The notes beneath the pieces were generated by a model. That model was not told the origin of the DNA and did no database searches. It saw nothing but the letters and a program-made list of their open reading frames with translations. The position numbers and the translations under genes are program-made. Below, in pieces: positions 16,841 to 24,719 of a DNA stretch of 36,971 nucleotides (positions within the stretch are counted from its first letter, which is position 1; every line of letters starts with the position of its first letter). This DNA is from Peptococcaceae bacterium (lineage in GTDB: Bacteria > Bacillota > DSM-12270 > Thermacetogeniales > Thermacetogeniaceae), in the NCBI GenBank assembly GCA_023249405.1, contig JAHFCR010000028.1, positions 1 to 36,971 of the forward strand, written 5' to 3'.

Positions 16841-16910
16841 TGGTGCCGGGAGTGGGACTTTGAACCACACGATCCGTGAAGATCCCGGAATTTTAAGGCT
16901 CATGACGACC
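16841..16910 (-). pseudogene. tRNA-Leu(UAA) 3'-half remnant
   Basis: On the - strand it ends in CACTCCCGGCACCA, a typical tRNA-Leu acceptor 3' strand with discriminator A and CCA. Going upstream it shows a damaged T arm (GTGTGG-TTCAAAG-TCCCAC), a variable-arm-like GATC-TTCACG-GATC and an anticodon-loop-like CTTAAAA (UAA). Nothing upstream matches the D arm or the 5' acceptor strand (GCCGGGA expected). It is therefore a 3' fragment, not a working tRNA. Such 3' halves are common scars of integrase-mediated insertion. Confidence 0.6.
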
Positions 16911-17043
16911 GTTATCGCTAGTTTCATATAATTATCGGAAGTTGGTTTGCAAACTTTTTGCAACCCTAATTTTTATATACGGCCCACAAGGTGCGTCGCG
17001 TATGGTAAGTCGCCACAAATAACCCTCGGTACCGCCATTTCCC

Positions 17044-17055
17044 TTACACGTGTAA
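17044..17055. promoter_or_regulatory. 12-bp palindrome, candidate HicB operator
   Basis: TTACACGTGTAA is a perfect 12-bp palindrome 18 bases upstream of the -35 box of hicA. HicB-type antitoxins often bind palindromes in their own promoters; the assignment here is inference from position. Confidence 0.35.
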
Positions 17056-17073
17056 ATATATTTGTGCTCACGA

Positions 17074-17102
17074 TTGACACATATTTTTACCAGTGTTATG
17101 CT
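17074..17102 (+). promoter_or_regulatory. Promoter of hicAB
   Basis: Perfect TTGACA (17074-17079), 17-base spacer, TATGCT (17097-17102). The start lies about 33 bases upstream of the hicA GTG. Confidence 0.7.
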
Positions 17103-17142
17103 TTAAAGTATAAAAAGTTAGGAGCGCAAGGAAGGTGAAGCC

Positions 17143-17334
17143 GTGAAAGGTTATTCATCCAGGGAAGTACTCAAAGTACTGCATGAAGATGGATGGATGA
17201 TCAAAGGGCAAGAAGGTTCCCACGTTCAGTTGAAGCACCCAACAAAATCAGGTAAAGTGACAGTGAAGCACCCTGTCAAAGATTTAGATAAAAAAACAGT
17301 GGAAACGATCCTTAAGCAGGCAGGGTTAAAGTAA
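17143..17334 (+). CDS. hicA: HicA mRNA interferase toxin
   Basis: 63 residues with a dsRBD-like HicA fold. It begins MKGYSSREVLKVLHEDGW and has the catalytic His in GSHVQLKHP, then the usual GKVTVKHPVKDLDKKTVETI and a C-terminal KQAGL. HicA cleaves mRNA and is neutralised by HicB. Start is GTG 17143 with GAAGGTGA upstream. Composition is more AT-rich than the neighbours, consistent with acquisition. It lies 79 bases upstream of hicB. Confidence 0.92.
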   Translation: MKGYSSREVLKVLHEDGWMIKGQEGSHVQLKHPTKSGKVTVKHPVKDLDKKTVETILKQAGLK

Positions 17335-17413
17335 CAGCCCTGCCATGTCCAAAGGTTAAGAAATAAAAATAAAATAAAGTTAAAGAATAAATTAATTGGA
17401 GGATTAAAAAAAC

Positions 17414-17824
17414 ATGGATAAATATATTTTTCCTGCCGTATTCGACCCATCCGAAAAAGGTGGTTACTGCATTACTTTTCCGGACCTGCCTGGAATCGCT
17501 ACAGAGGGCGACTCTATTACAGATGCCTATACTATGGCCAAAGAAGCTTTAGAACTTCATCTCTGGGGAATGGAGGACGACAATGACCCTATACCCACTC
17601 CTACTTTACCCAACATAATTGACGTTCCCACCGGAGGGTTCGTTAGTCTTATAGAGGCATTAATGCCACCTATTCGTGACAAAATGGTAAATAAGGCTAT
17701 AAATAAAACCTTGACTTTGCCTAAATGGCTCAACGATCTTGGAGAAAGTCGTAAGGTTAATTTTTCGCATATACTTCAGAACGCACTTAAAAGCTACTTA
17801 GGCGTTCATGATTACCGTCGTTAA
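17414..17824 (+). CDS. hicB: HicB antitoxin
   Basis: 136 residues. The N-terminal HicB domain reads YIFPAVFDPSEKGGYCITFPDLPGIATEGDSITDAYTMAKEALELHLWGM, the typical antitoxin fold resembling a degraded RNase H. The C-terminal part (KTLTLPKWLNDLGESRKVNFSHILQNALK) looks like a ribbon-helix-helix-type DNA-binding tail. It neutralises HicA and probably represses the operon. ATG 17414 is preceded by GGAGG. The strong terminator just downstream closes the cassette. Confidence 0.92.
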   Translation: MDKYIFPAVFDPSEKGGYCITFPDLPGIATEGDSITDAYTMAKEALELHLWGMEDDNDPIPTPTLPNIIDVPTGGFVSLIEALMPPIRDKMVNKAINKTLTLPKWLNDLGESRKVNFSHILQNALKSYLGVHDYRR

Positions 17825-17844
17825 AAGTCTAAAAGCTCTTGAAT

Positions 17845-17890
17845 AAACGAGAAACCCCTGGTGGTTTGATTGTCGGGGGTTTCTCGTTTT
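17845..17890 (+). terminator. Intrinsic terminator after hicB
   Basis: Long stem AAACGAGAAACCCC/GGGGGTTTCTCGTTT with a 13-16 base loop, ending in TTTT. Good Rho-independent form on the + strand and possibly bidirectional because of the symmetric A and T ends. Confidence 0.85.
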
Positions 17891-18000
17891 GAATTCTTCT
17901 AAATCTTAGATATTGCAATTTACTAAGGTTTTCTCAGCAAAATCTTTTAATAACACATGGAAAACACTTTGCGGCAATAGCTTCAAAGTGGCAATTTATT

Positions 18001-18035
18001 TGGTGTCTAGAGTGGGACTTGAACCCACAGCACGT
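18001..18035 (-). pseudogene. Second tRNA 3'-end remnant (T arm to CCA)
   Basis: On the - strand: GTGGG-TTCAAGT-CCCAC (an intact T arm), then TCTAGAC, A, CCA. The 20 bases TGGTGTCTAGAGTGGGACTT match 17 of 20 in the remnant at 16841-16860, in the same orientation. No tRNA body lies upstream; the sequence runs into the 3' end of the threonine aldolase gene 17 bases away. It forms the right-hand boundary of the hicAB islet. Confidence 0.6.
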
Positions 18036-18051
18036 ATATTCACAAAAAATG

Positions 18052-19101
18052 TTATGCTGCCATAACCACTCTGATCGCCTGCAGGGCGGTTTCTATATCC
18101 TCAGATGAAACCATACGGTTGGCCACCATCCTGATCCGATGCGGACCGGGGCTGCCTGCAAGTACGCCCTTGGCATTCAAGCGCGCCAGGAATTCTTCTT
18201 CGGTCAGGGTGGGCGCCAGTTCATAGCTGACGATATTCGTCTGCACCCGGGCCAGGTCTATTTTGATACCAGGGATCTCTGCCAGGCCAACCGCCAGTCG
18301 TCTGGCGTTGGCATGGTCCTCTGCCAGCCGGTCAACCATCTTCTCCAGGGCTACGATCCCGGCGGCGGCCAGCACTCCGGCCTGGCGCATACCGCCCCCC
18401 ACCACTTTCCGGGCTTTCCGGGCACGCTGCACAAACTCCCTGCCGCCAGCCAGCAGGGAACCCACCGGGGCGCTCAAACCCTTGGACAGGCAGAAGGAGA
18501 CGGAGTCGGCATAGCGGGCGAAATCAGCCGCCGGCCGTCCGGCAGCCACGGCGGCATTGAAGATGCGGGCGCCGTCCAGATGCACCGCCAGATGCAATTC
18601 CCGGGCCAGTTCGTAGATCTCCTGCATCTGTTCAACATTAGTGATAGTGCCGCCGCCGCGGTTGTGGGTATTCTCCAGACAGAAGAGGCGCGTCTCCGGA
18701 AAGTGCAGGTTGGGCGTCCGCAAGACCGCCTTAAAGGCCTCGGCCGTGAACACCCCATCCCGGTCGTCGACCAGCCGGGGCAATACCCCGGCCACCCGGG
18801 CCAGACCGCCGACCTCATAGTAGTACACATGGGCCTCGGCGCCGACCAGGATCTCTTCCCCCGGCCTGGTGTGCGCCAGCAGGGCCACCAGATTGCTCAT
18901 GGTGCCGCTGGGTACAAACAGGGCGGCCTCCTTGCCCATCTTCTGGGCCCCCAGCGCCTCCAGGCGGTTGACCGTAGGGTCCTCGCCGTATACATCATCG
19001 CCGACAACTGCTTCAGCCATCACCCGCCGCATCTCGTCTGTCGGCCAGGTGACAGTATCACTGCGCAGATCGATCACGTGCTTCCCCACCACTGCTTTCA
19101 T
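18052..19101 (-). CDS. ltaE: Low-specificity L-threonine aldolase
   Basis: 349-residue PLP enzyme of the beta-eliminating lyase family that splits L-threonine or L-allo-threonine into glycine and acetaldehyde. N-terminal [20 protein letters not shown] and [16 protein letters not shown] are family hallmarks. The PLP lysine lies in [20 protein letters not shown], and [10 protein letters not shown] is conserved. Length is normal. It is the last gene of a leftward run after the YchF-like gene, and its stop lies 17 bases from a tRNA 3'-end remnant. Confidence 0.93.
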   Translation of the reverse strand: MKAVVGKHVIDLRSDTVTWPTDEMRRVMAEAVVGDDVYGEDPTVNRLEALGAQKMGKEAALFVPSGTMSNLVALLAHTRPGEEILVGAEAHVYYYEVGGLARVAGVLPRLVDDRDGVFTAEAFKAVLRTPNLHFPETRLFCLENTHNRGGGTITNVEQMQEIYELARELHLAVHLDGARIFNAAVAAGRPAADFARYADSVSFCLSKGLSAPVGSLLAGGREFVQRARKARKVVGGGMRQAGVLAAAGIVALEKMVDRLAEDHANARRLAVGLAEIPGIKIDLARVQTNIVSYELAPTLTEEEFLARLNAKGVLAGSPGPHRIRMVANRMVSSEDIETALQAIRVVMAA

Positions 19102-19166
19102 TAAATGCTTTTATGATCATCGGGCTAACCGGACATGGCCACCCTACAAAACCGCTTATAGGCGGA

Positions 19167-20240
19167 TCAGATGTTAAATCTAAAGTTGATGATGTCTCCG
19201 TCCTTGACGATGTATTCCTTGCCTTCCAGGCGCGCCAGGCCCTTCTCCTTGACCTTGTTCATCTCTCCCAGCCTGGCCAGGTCGTCATAGGCGACCACCT
19301 CAGCCCGGATAAAACCCCGTTCAATGTCACTGTGGACTTTGCCGGCAGCAGTCCGGGCCGGTGTCCCCGCCCTGATCGTCCAGGCCCGCACCTCATCCTC
19401 TCCGGCAGTGAGGAAGGAGATCAACCCCAGGCGGCTGTATATCGCCCGCGCCAGCCGGTTGATCCCCGGCTCGGAGATCCCCATGGCGCCCATGAAAGAC
19501 GAGCGCTCCTCCGCATCCAGGCTGGCGATCTCCCCCTCCAGTTCGGCGCAGATAGTCAGCACCGGAATACTCCTGGCAGAGGCGTAGACGCCGATCTCCG
19601 GCTCGCCCGGGTAATCGCCCCGGCGCAGCTGCTCCTCGTCGATGTTGACCACCACCAGCGCCGGTTTCACAGTTAAGAAACCCAGGGAATGCACCGCCTG
19701 CCACTCCTCATCGGCCAGGCCGGCCTCCAGCAGTGGCTTGCCGCTATCCAGGACCGCCTGGCAGCGCTGCAGGGCAGCCTTTTCCACCAGGGTCTCCCCT
19801 TTGATCTTTTTGCCGGCGGCGATCCGCTCCAACCGGGTCTCCACCATCTGCAGATCTGCCAGCAGCAGTTCCGCATCGACGTTTTCCAGGTCCCGGCCCG
19901 GGTTCAGGGCGCCATCCACGTGGGGCACCGCATTGCTGCCAAAGGCCCGCACCACGTGGATCAGGGCATCCACCTCCCGCACCGCTGTCAGGAAGGCGGC
20001 GCCCGCTCCCCTGGTCAGGCCTGGCACATCAATGACTTCCAGGGCTGCCGGGGTATACTTGCGGGGATGATACAAGCCCGCCAGAAAATCCAGGCGGGCA
20101 TCCGGGATATCGGCGGTATGAACATTGGTCCTGGTGCGTCCGGCGAAATTGGATGTTTCGGCGCCGGCACGTGTCAGCAGGTTGAACAGGGTGGTCTTGC
20201 CCACCAGGGGCAGGCCGATCAGGCCGCAGGTCAGGGGCAC
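19167..20240 (-). CDS. ychF: YchF/Obg-like ATPase with variant P loop
   Basis: 357 residues, close to the usual 360-366 of YchF. The N-terminal G domain has P loop [20 protein letters not shown], the [14 protein letters not shown] switch region and VVNIDEEQL in place of the classic NKxD. The C-terminal TGS domain is clear ([20 protein letters not shown], then [14 protein letters not shown], and the final [11 protein letters not shown]). Canonical YchF reads GLPNVGKSTLFN, so the NVGKS to LVGKT change marks a divergent member or paralogue. YchF proteins bind ribosomes and hydrolyse ATP. Start is GTG 20240 with GAGG 9 bases upstream. Confidence 0.88.
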   Translation of the reverse strand: MPLTCGLIGLPLVGKTTLFNLLTRAGAETSNFAGRTRTNVHTADIPDARLDFLAGLYHPRKYTPAALEVIDVPGLTRGAGAAFLTAVREVDALIHVVRAFGSNAVPHVDGALNPGRDLENVDAELLLADLQMVETRLERIAAGKKIKGETLVEKAALQRCQAVLDSGKPLLEAGLADEEWQAVHSLGFLTVKPALVVVNIDEEQLRRGDYPGEPEIGVYASARSIPVLTICAELEGEIASLDAEERSSFMGAMGISEPGINRLARAIYSRLGLISFLTAGEDEVRAWTIRAGTPARTAAGKVHSDIERGFIRAEVVAYDDLARLGEMNKVKEKGLARLEGKEYIVKDGDIINFRFNI

Positions 20241-20328
20241 TTCGCTTCACCTCGCCCATCAGTATAGCAACTATCCATTAAAAGTTAAAGTAGCGGTGAC
20301 CCACGCGCAGGTATCGCCCCTCCGGTCT

Positions 20329-21546
20329 CTACCGGCGCAGACTGCTCACCAGCACCTCGGTAAACCGGTCCAGCACCGGTTCCCGCAAGGTGCGCAGCAC
20401 CAGTTCATTCCCCTTCAGGGCCCGCGGCAGCCGCTTGCTAATCGGCGCCAGGCGCGCCCCTCTTATTTGGCAACACCTGGCCACCTGCTGTCTGAAGTCA
20501 TCCCAACTGTAGATCCGGAAACGCTCCAGGCCTGATGAGGCAGCTGCCCGTTCCAGAACGGCGATCAGGATCTCGCTATACGAGGCAGCGCTGTTCAGCC
20601 CCAGCAGCTCCGCCACCAGGGGAATGATCCGCTCCAGGAGCGATCTCCTGGATGACGTCCCCCCGGGAAGTCCGAAATCATCACTGAGCGCCGCCAGCTG
20701 CTCATCTTCAATGTTCAGCAGGAGATGAAAAAAGTAATCATCATCCTGGTCCACCTCCAGGCAGTACCGGCGGCCCCGGTAGCCCTTAAAAACCTTCAGG
20801 GTGTCAAAGTAGCCCAGCTTGATGTTTTTCCTGGCCCGCTCCAGGGAGAAATCCAAGATCCCGCCCAGGCTCTCACGCGGCCTGATGTAGGTGACCTCGA
20901 CGTCCCTCGTCTCCTGCCACCTGGTGCGGCTGAATCCGCCCAGTCTGACCGCGATGATCCGCTTGAATCCCCGGGCCGCCAGGAGGTCGATCGGCAGATT
21001 GTCGTAAAGCCCGCCGTCCAGCAATAGCTTGCCGTTAATCCGTTCTTTTTTGAAGATGAGCAGCCTGGCGCTGGCCAGGAGATAATCGATCAGCTGTCCG
21101 GCCGGCACATCTTCCAGATATAGTTTCAGGGGATTCCAGTTAGACAGGGAAACGGTGACAAACCCGAAGGTCTGACCTGCGGCTCTGACCCTGGATTCAT
21201 CGACAAACTCACCCATCAGGGAACGGAGGGGAGCGGTGTCCACTCCGTCCTTGAAGATGTTCCTGAAGTGCTGCAACAGGGTGGAGGCGTCATCGGAAGA
21301 CAGGCTCAACCGCCGGAGGCGATCGAAGAGATCCTCATCGACGCTCAGGATCCGGGACAGCCTGATCTCGCTCCAGATCTCCAGAGCCTGGTCGAGGTCC
21401 CCCTGCACCATCATCGCTCCGTTGAGCGCCCCAACCGAGGTTCCGGCCACCCCCCGGTATTCGATCCCGAGCTCCTGCAACGCCTGCCAGACGCCAATCT
21501 GGTAGGCGCCTCTGGCGCCACCGCCCTCCAGAACCACCCCGTACAT
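20329..21546 (-). CDS. Patatin-like phospholipase
   Basis: About 405 residues. The patatin domain starts at once with MYGVVLEGGGARGAYQIGVW (oxyanion-hole glycines), has the nucleophile GTSVGA (Ser about 37) and the catalytic Asp in LLDGGLYDNLPIDLL. The approximately 180-residue C-terminal extension has no domain I recognise. Relatives are serine lipid acyl hydrolases. ATG 21546 is chosen because GGGGTG lies 5 bases upstream; an upstream ATG at 21573 directly abuts the stop of the PAS gene. It is co-directional and contiguous with the PAS gene. Confidence 0.87.
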   Translation of the reverse strand: MYGVVLEGGGARGAYQIGVWQALQELGIEYRGVAGTSVGALNGAMMVQGDLDQALEIWSEIRLSRILSVDEDLFDRLRRLSLSSDDASTLLQHFRNIFKDGVDTAPLRSLMGEFVDESRVRAAGQTFGFVTVSLSNWNPLKLYLEDVPAGQLIDYLLASARLLIFKKERINGKLLLDGGLYDNLPIDLLAARGFKRIIAVRLGGFSRTRWQETRDVEVTYIRPRESLGGILDFSLERARKNIKLGYFDTLKVFKGYRGRRYCLEVDQDDDYFFHLLLNIEDEQLAALSDDFGLPGGTSSRRSLLERIIPLVAELLGLNSAASYSEILIAVLERAAASSGLERFRIYSWDDFRQQVARCCQIRGARLAPISKRLPRALKGNELVLRTLREPVLDRFTEVLVSSLRR

Positions 21547-21573
21547 GCTCACACCCCACTCCTGCACAGGCAT

Positions 21574-21912
21574 CTAACGGATAAAATGCGGGATCTCGGC
21601 AGGCAGTTCAATAGCCAGCTCTACCAGGCCCATAAATCGCTCCCCCTCATACCAGGGCGCCTGGTAGATCAGTTTCTTAACGCCGTTCTTCTCTATAGTG
21701 TAGCAGTTGCTCAACTGCTCCTTCATGATCTGTTTCAGCTTGGCCCGGGCCGGCTCCGGGTGGCAGTCCAGCAGGCTTCGCCCCACCAGTGCGCTGCCCC
21801 CGTCCCTGGCAAAAGTTTTGGCTGACCGGTCATTCATCTCCAGGATGATCCCCTTACTGTCACAGACCGTGATCGATCCCGGGAACTGCTTCGTCCACGC
21901 TCCTGCTGGCAT
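21574..21912 (-). CDS. Stand-alone PAS-domain protein
   Basis: 112 residues made of little more than one PAS fold: GSITVCDSKGIILEMNDRSAKTFARDGG, then LVGRSLLDCHPEPARAKLKQIM and the C-terminal strands NGVKKLIYQAPWYEGERFMGLVEL. There is no output domain. PAS folds bind small ligands or cofactors; the ligand cannot be told. ATG 21912 has GGAGGG 8 bases upstream. It directly precedes the patatin gene, so it may sense a signal linked to lipid turnover (inference). Confidence 0.78.
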   Translation of the reverse strand: MPAGAWTKQFPGSITVCDSKGIILEMNDRSAKTFARDGGSALVGRSLLDCHPEPARAKLKQIMKEQLSNCYTIEKNGVKKLIYQAPWYEGERFMGLVELAIELPAEIPHFIR

Positions 21913-21956
21913 CCGGCATACCCTCCATAAGGTACTGATTTTCTTCCTTAAATATA

Positions 21957-21996
21957 TTCGGCGTCCGGAAGCTGATTACCTTGTCCGGGCGCCGAA
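21957..21996. repeat. Imperfect inverted repeat in the PAS/rocB divergent region
   Basis: TTCGGCGTCCGGA (21957-21969) pairs with TCCGGGCGCCGAA (21984-21996) with one mismatch and a 14-base loop. It lies 45 bases upstream of the PAS-gene start, between divergent genes. It could be an RNA hairpin in the PAS-gene leader or a protein-binding site. Confidence 0.45.
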
Positions 21997-22106
21997 GCCA
22001 TGGGCATCTTTTATTGAAAGTCCGCATCGGGTAGACTGAACAGTGTGCGGTCAATTACAACCGATCCCCGGGTGCGGAGATTGGTAGCGAGGATGGTAGA
22101 GCCGGA

Positions 22107-23729
22107 ATGAACGGGCAGAAACTGATCGATACTTTATTGAAGCTGGTGGCGGCGCCCAGCGTGACGGGCAGTCCCGGAGAACGGGATATGGCCATGCTGC
22201 TGCGAGAGTTGCTGCTGGAGATCGGCTATTTCAGGGACCACCCGGATCAGATCTCCCTGCTCCCCATCGCGGACGACTCCCTTGGCCGCTCTGTGGTCTG
22301 CGCCCTGCTGCGGGGAGCGGGAGATAGCCCTAAGACGACCATCCTGCTCAGCCACTATGATGTGGTGGGCATTGAGGATTATGGCTTGCTGGCAGATTGC
22401 GCCTGGCAGCCACAGGAACTTGGACGCCGGTTACAGTCGGTCCCCCTGCCCGACGAGGCCGCCCGGGATCTGGAGAGCGGTGATTATCTGTTCGGGCGGG
22501 GAGTCATGGATATGAAGTTCGGGATCGCCCTGCACCTGGAGCTACTGCGCCAGGCGGCTGAGTCCGGCCGTCTGTCCGGCAACATCCTGTTTCTGTCCGT
22601 CCCCGACGAGGAGGCCAACTCCGTTGGCATGCTCTCCGCGGTGCCGGAACTGTTGAGGCTGCAGTTACAGGGGTTGCAGTTCATCGGGGCTGTCAACTCC
22701 GAGCCGTTTTTCCCGGCCTGGCCCGGGGATGCTACCCATTACATCTATACAGGCACGGTGGGCAAGCTGCTCCCCCTGGTATTCTGCCGAGGTGAGCAGA
22801 CGCACGCCGGTGAGCCCTTTGCCGGTCTCAACCCGGACCTGATGCTGAGCGCGGTGGTAAGGCAAATAGAGTGCAACCCCACCCTGTCGGAAACCGTTTT
22901 GGGCGCCACCTCCCCACCCCCGGTCTGCCTCAAGATGCGTGATCTCAAAAACGACTACTCGGTACAGACCCCGAACGCCGCCTACGCCTACTTCAACCTG
23001 ATCACCCTGGGCCGGGCACCCGCCGACTGGCTGGCCATCCTCAAGGGGTTGGTTCAGGCCGCCATGAAAGAGGCAGTGGCCATTGCCCATAATGCAGCCG
23101 CCGACTGGCTGGCCATCTCCGGCATCAGGGCTTCTGCCCTGCCCGATTGGAACCCGCCCGTGCTCACCTATGCAGAACTCCTGGCACTCTGCGCCCGGTC
23201 GGCGGCCATGAACCCCTCAGACCTATCCGCCCGGATCATCTCCAGCCTGACTGCCATTGACCTGCGAGAGGCCACGGCAGAATTTCTGCACAAGCTGCTG
23301 GAGTACTGCCCTATCCGGGGTCCCCTGGCAGTGATCGCCCTCGCTCCACCCTATTACCCGCATAGCAGCCTCGATGACAGTCCCGCTAACCGGAAAATGC
23401 ATGAGACAGCCGCCCTGGTGGTGGCACGCGCCCGGCAGGAGCACGGCGTCGAACTGGTCCACGCCCCCTTTTTCCCCGCCCTTTCAGATATGAGTTACCT
23501 GCGACTGAGCCCCACTGTCGATCCGGCCGCTGTGGCGATCGATATGCCGCTCTGGAGCACCAGATACCGGGTGCCGCTGGAGGAGATCCGACAGCTCAAC
23601 ATCCCCGTCATCAATATCGGCCCCCAGGGTCAAGACGCCCACCGTTTTACCGAACGGCTGTACCTTCCCTACTCCCTGAACGTCGTTCCGGACCTGCTCC
23701 GGTACGCTGTCGAACTGCTGCTGCCATAA
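22107..23729 (+). CDS. rocB: RocB-like M20 family metallopeptidase
   Basis: 540-residue M20/M25/M40-type hydrolase, long like Bacillus RocB (about 560). Zinc-site segments are ILLSHYDVVGIEDYG (His/Asp), YLFGRGVMDMKFGIALHLEL and VPDEEANSVG (Glu pair); the late region NIPVINIGPQGQDAHRFTERLY supplies the last His. RocB is linked to arginine use in Bacillus, but its reaction is not firmly known, and no other roc genes lie here. It stands alone, divergent from the PAS-patatin group. The family call is firm, the exact role is not. Confidence 0.87.
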   Translation: MNGQKLIDTLLKLVAAPSVTGSPGERDMAMLLRELLLEIGYFRDHPDQISLLPIADDSLGRSVVCALLRGAGDSPKTTILLSHYDVVGIEDYGLLADCAWQPQELGRRLQSVPLPDEAARDLESGDYLFGRGVMDMKFGIALHLELLRQAAESGRLSGNILFLSVPDEEANSVGMLSAVPELLRLQLQGLQFIGAVNSEPFFPAWPGDATHYIYTGTVGKLLPLVFCRGEQTHAGEPFAGLNPDLMLSAVVRQIECNPTLSETVLGATSPPPVCLKMRDLKNDYSVQTPNAAYAYFNLITLGRAPADWLAILKGLVQAAMKEAVAIAHNAAADWLAISGIRASALPDWNPPVLTYAELLALCARSAAMNPSDLSARIISSLTAIDLREATAEFLHKLLEYCPIRGPLAVIALAPPYYPHSSLDDSPANRKMHETAALVVARARQEHGVELVHAPFFPALSDMSYLRLSPTVDPAAVAIDMPLWSTRYRVPLEEIRQLNIPVINIGPQGQDAHRFTERLYLPYSLNVVPDLLRYAVELLLP

Positions 23730-23899
23730 CCCGTCTCTAATCCCCCGGTCATATTCCTAAATCTATTGACGGAATATCTCTATTGCACATGCGGATTGGA
23801 AAAAGCTCCATGCTTGTGATCCAATACAATATCTGCCTCTTTATTGGCTGAAACCGCCATTTTCTGTATTTGCCAAATTCAGAACACTAGGGTATTTTA

Positions 23900-23920
23900 A
23901 TACTGACTGGTCAGTATAAT
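23900..23920 (+). promoter_or_regulatory. TetR operator overlapping the -10 of efflux operon 2
   Basis: ATACTGACTGGTCAGTAT (23900-23917) has 8-bp perfect inverted arms around TG, a typical TetR-type operator. It overlaps a TATAAT box (23915-23920). The -35 is weak. The TetR gene starts 18 bases further on, so autorepression is very likely. Confidence 0.75.
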
Positions 23921-23937
23921 TATTTAGGAGTGATCCC

Positions 23938-24564
23938 GTGACCACTGAAGCCTCCCAGTCAGCAAGGGATGCATGGTTAAAAAAAGAGAGCAAGTCCGGG
24001 GGCAAGCTCTTTTTTAAGACTGCAGTCGACGTGTTTGCCAGAAAGGGATATCACGAAACCACCGTCGATGAGGTTGCCCAGGCCGCAGGTGTGGCTAAAG
24101 GCACCATCTACTACCATTTTGAAAACAAGGAAGAGCTTTACCTGACGGTCATCCAGAAAGGAATCGATCTGTTTAAGGAGCAACTGCGGCAGGCTATGGC
24201 CGCAGGCGCCACCACCAGGGACCAGATCGCCAACATTATCAACTGCCAGATCGATTTCTTCGAGCAGGAGCAGGACGTGGTCTCGCTGTTTCTGACGGAG
24301 CTATTCGGCAATGACCCGCAACGCAGCCTGCTGGCATCAAGAATGCTTGCCGAGTGCCTGCAGATCATCCGCTTCTGCATCGAGCAGGGCATCACAGACG
24401 GAACGCTGCGCCAGGTCGACCCGGAGACCACCACCTCCTCGCTGTTCGGTATGGTCGTCATCTCCGCCCTGCACTATACCAGATACCACCTGCCAATCCC
24501 GCGCGGCCAGGCCGGGGTCGGGGCGGGGATTGCCGAGATCTTTTTTCAGGGAACAGGCGCATGA
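23938..24564 (+). CDS. TetR/AcrR family transcriptional repressor
   Basis: 208 residues. The DNA-binding core is KLFFKTAVDVFARKGYHETT, VDEVAQAAGVAKGTIYYHF and ENKEELYLTVI. The C-terminal half resembles TetR_C ligand domains with IVNCQ-type helices but has no assignable ligand. GTG 23938 has AGGAG 7 bases upstream. The operator just upstream resembles that of the first TetR operon, and the downstream genes encode a second, different exporter; the two repressors share the same N-terminal domain type but are not close copies. Confidence 0.92.
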   Translation: MTTEASQSARDAWLKKESKSGGKLFFKTAVDVFARKGYHETTVDEVAQAAGVAKGTIYYHFENKEELYLTVIQKGIDLFKEQLRQAMAAGATTRDQIANIINCQIDFFEQEQDVVSLFLTELFGNDPQRSLLASRMLAECLQIIRFCIEQGITDGTLRQVDPETTTSSLFGMVVISALHYTRYHLPIPRGQAGVGAGIAEIFFQGTGA

Positions 24565-24570
24565 CCTGCC

Positions 24571-24692
24571 AAATGGTCGTTGGCGGTTAGTGATTGGCCG
24601 TTATGGTGCTTAGGCCTAGTGGATAGCAAGCAACCGGGCACGCAAAGTTCATACGGCCAACAATCAACGCCAACGACATCAGGCGGGTTTTA
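24571..24692 (+). repeat. Long inverted repeat between tetR and the HlyD gene
   Basis: The left arm at about 24574-24606 (GGTCGTTGGCGGTTAGTGAT, then TGGCCGTTATGG) pairs with the right arm at about 24650-24680 (CATACGGCCAACAATCAACG, then CCAACGAC) over roughly 30 bases with a few gaps. GGCGGGTTTTATTT follows, so the RNA form could act as a weak terminator or attenuator inside the operon. The GGTCGTTGG/CCAACGACC arm also occurs in the riboswitch insert at 465-545, suggesting a small dispersed palindromic repeat family. Confidence 0.5.
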
Positions 24693-24719
24693 TTTCGATG
24701 CAAGGGAGAGGATCTTCAA

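Noticed and set aside
16841-16910. Functional tRNA-Leu gene
   Set aside because: The T arm is damaged and the D arm and 5' acceptor strand are missing; kept only as a remnant.
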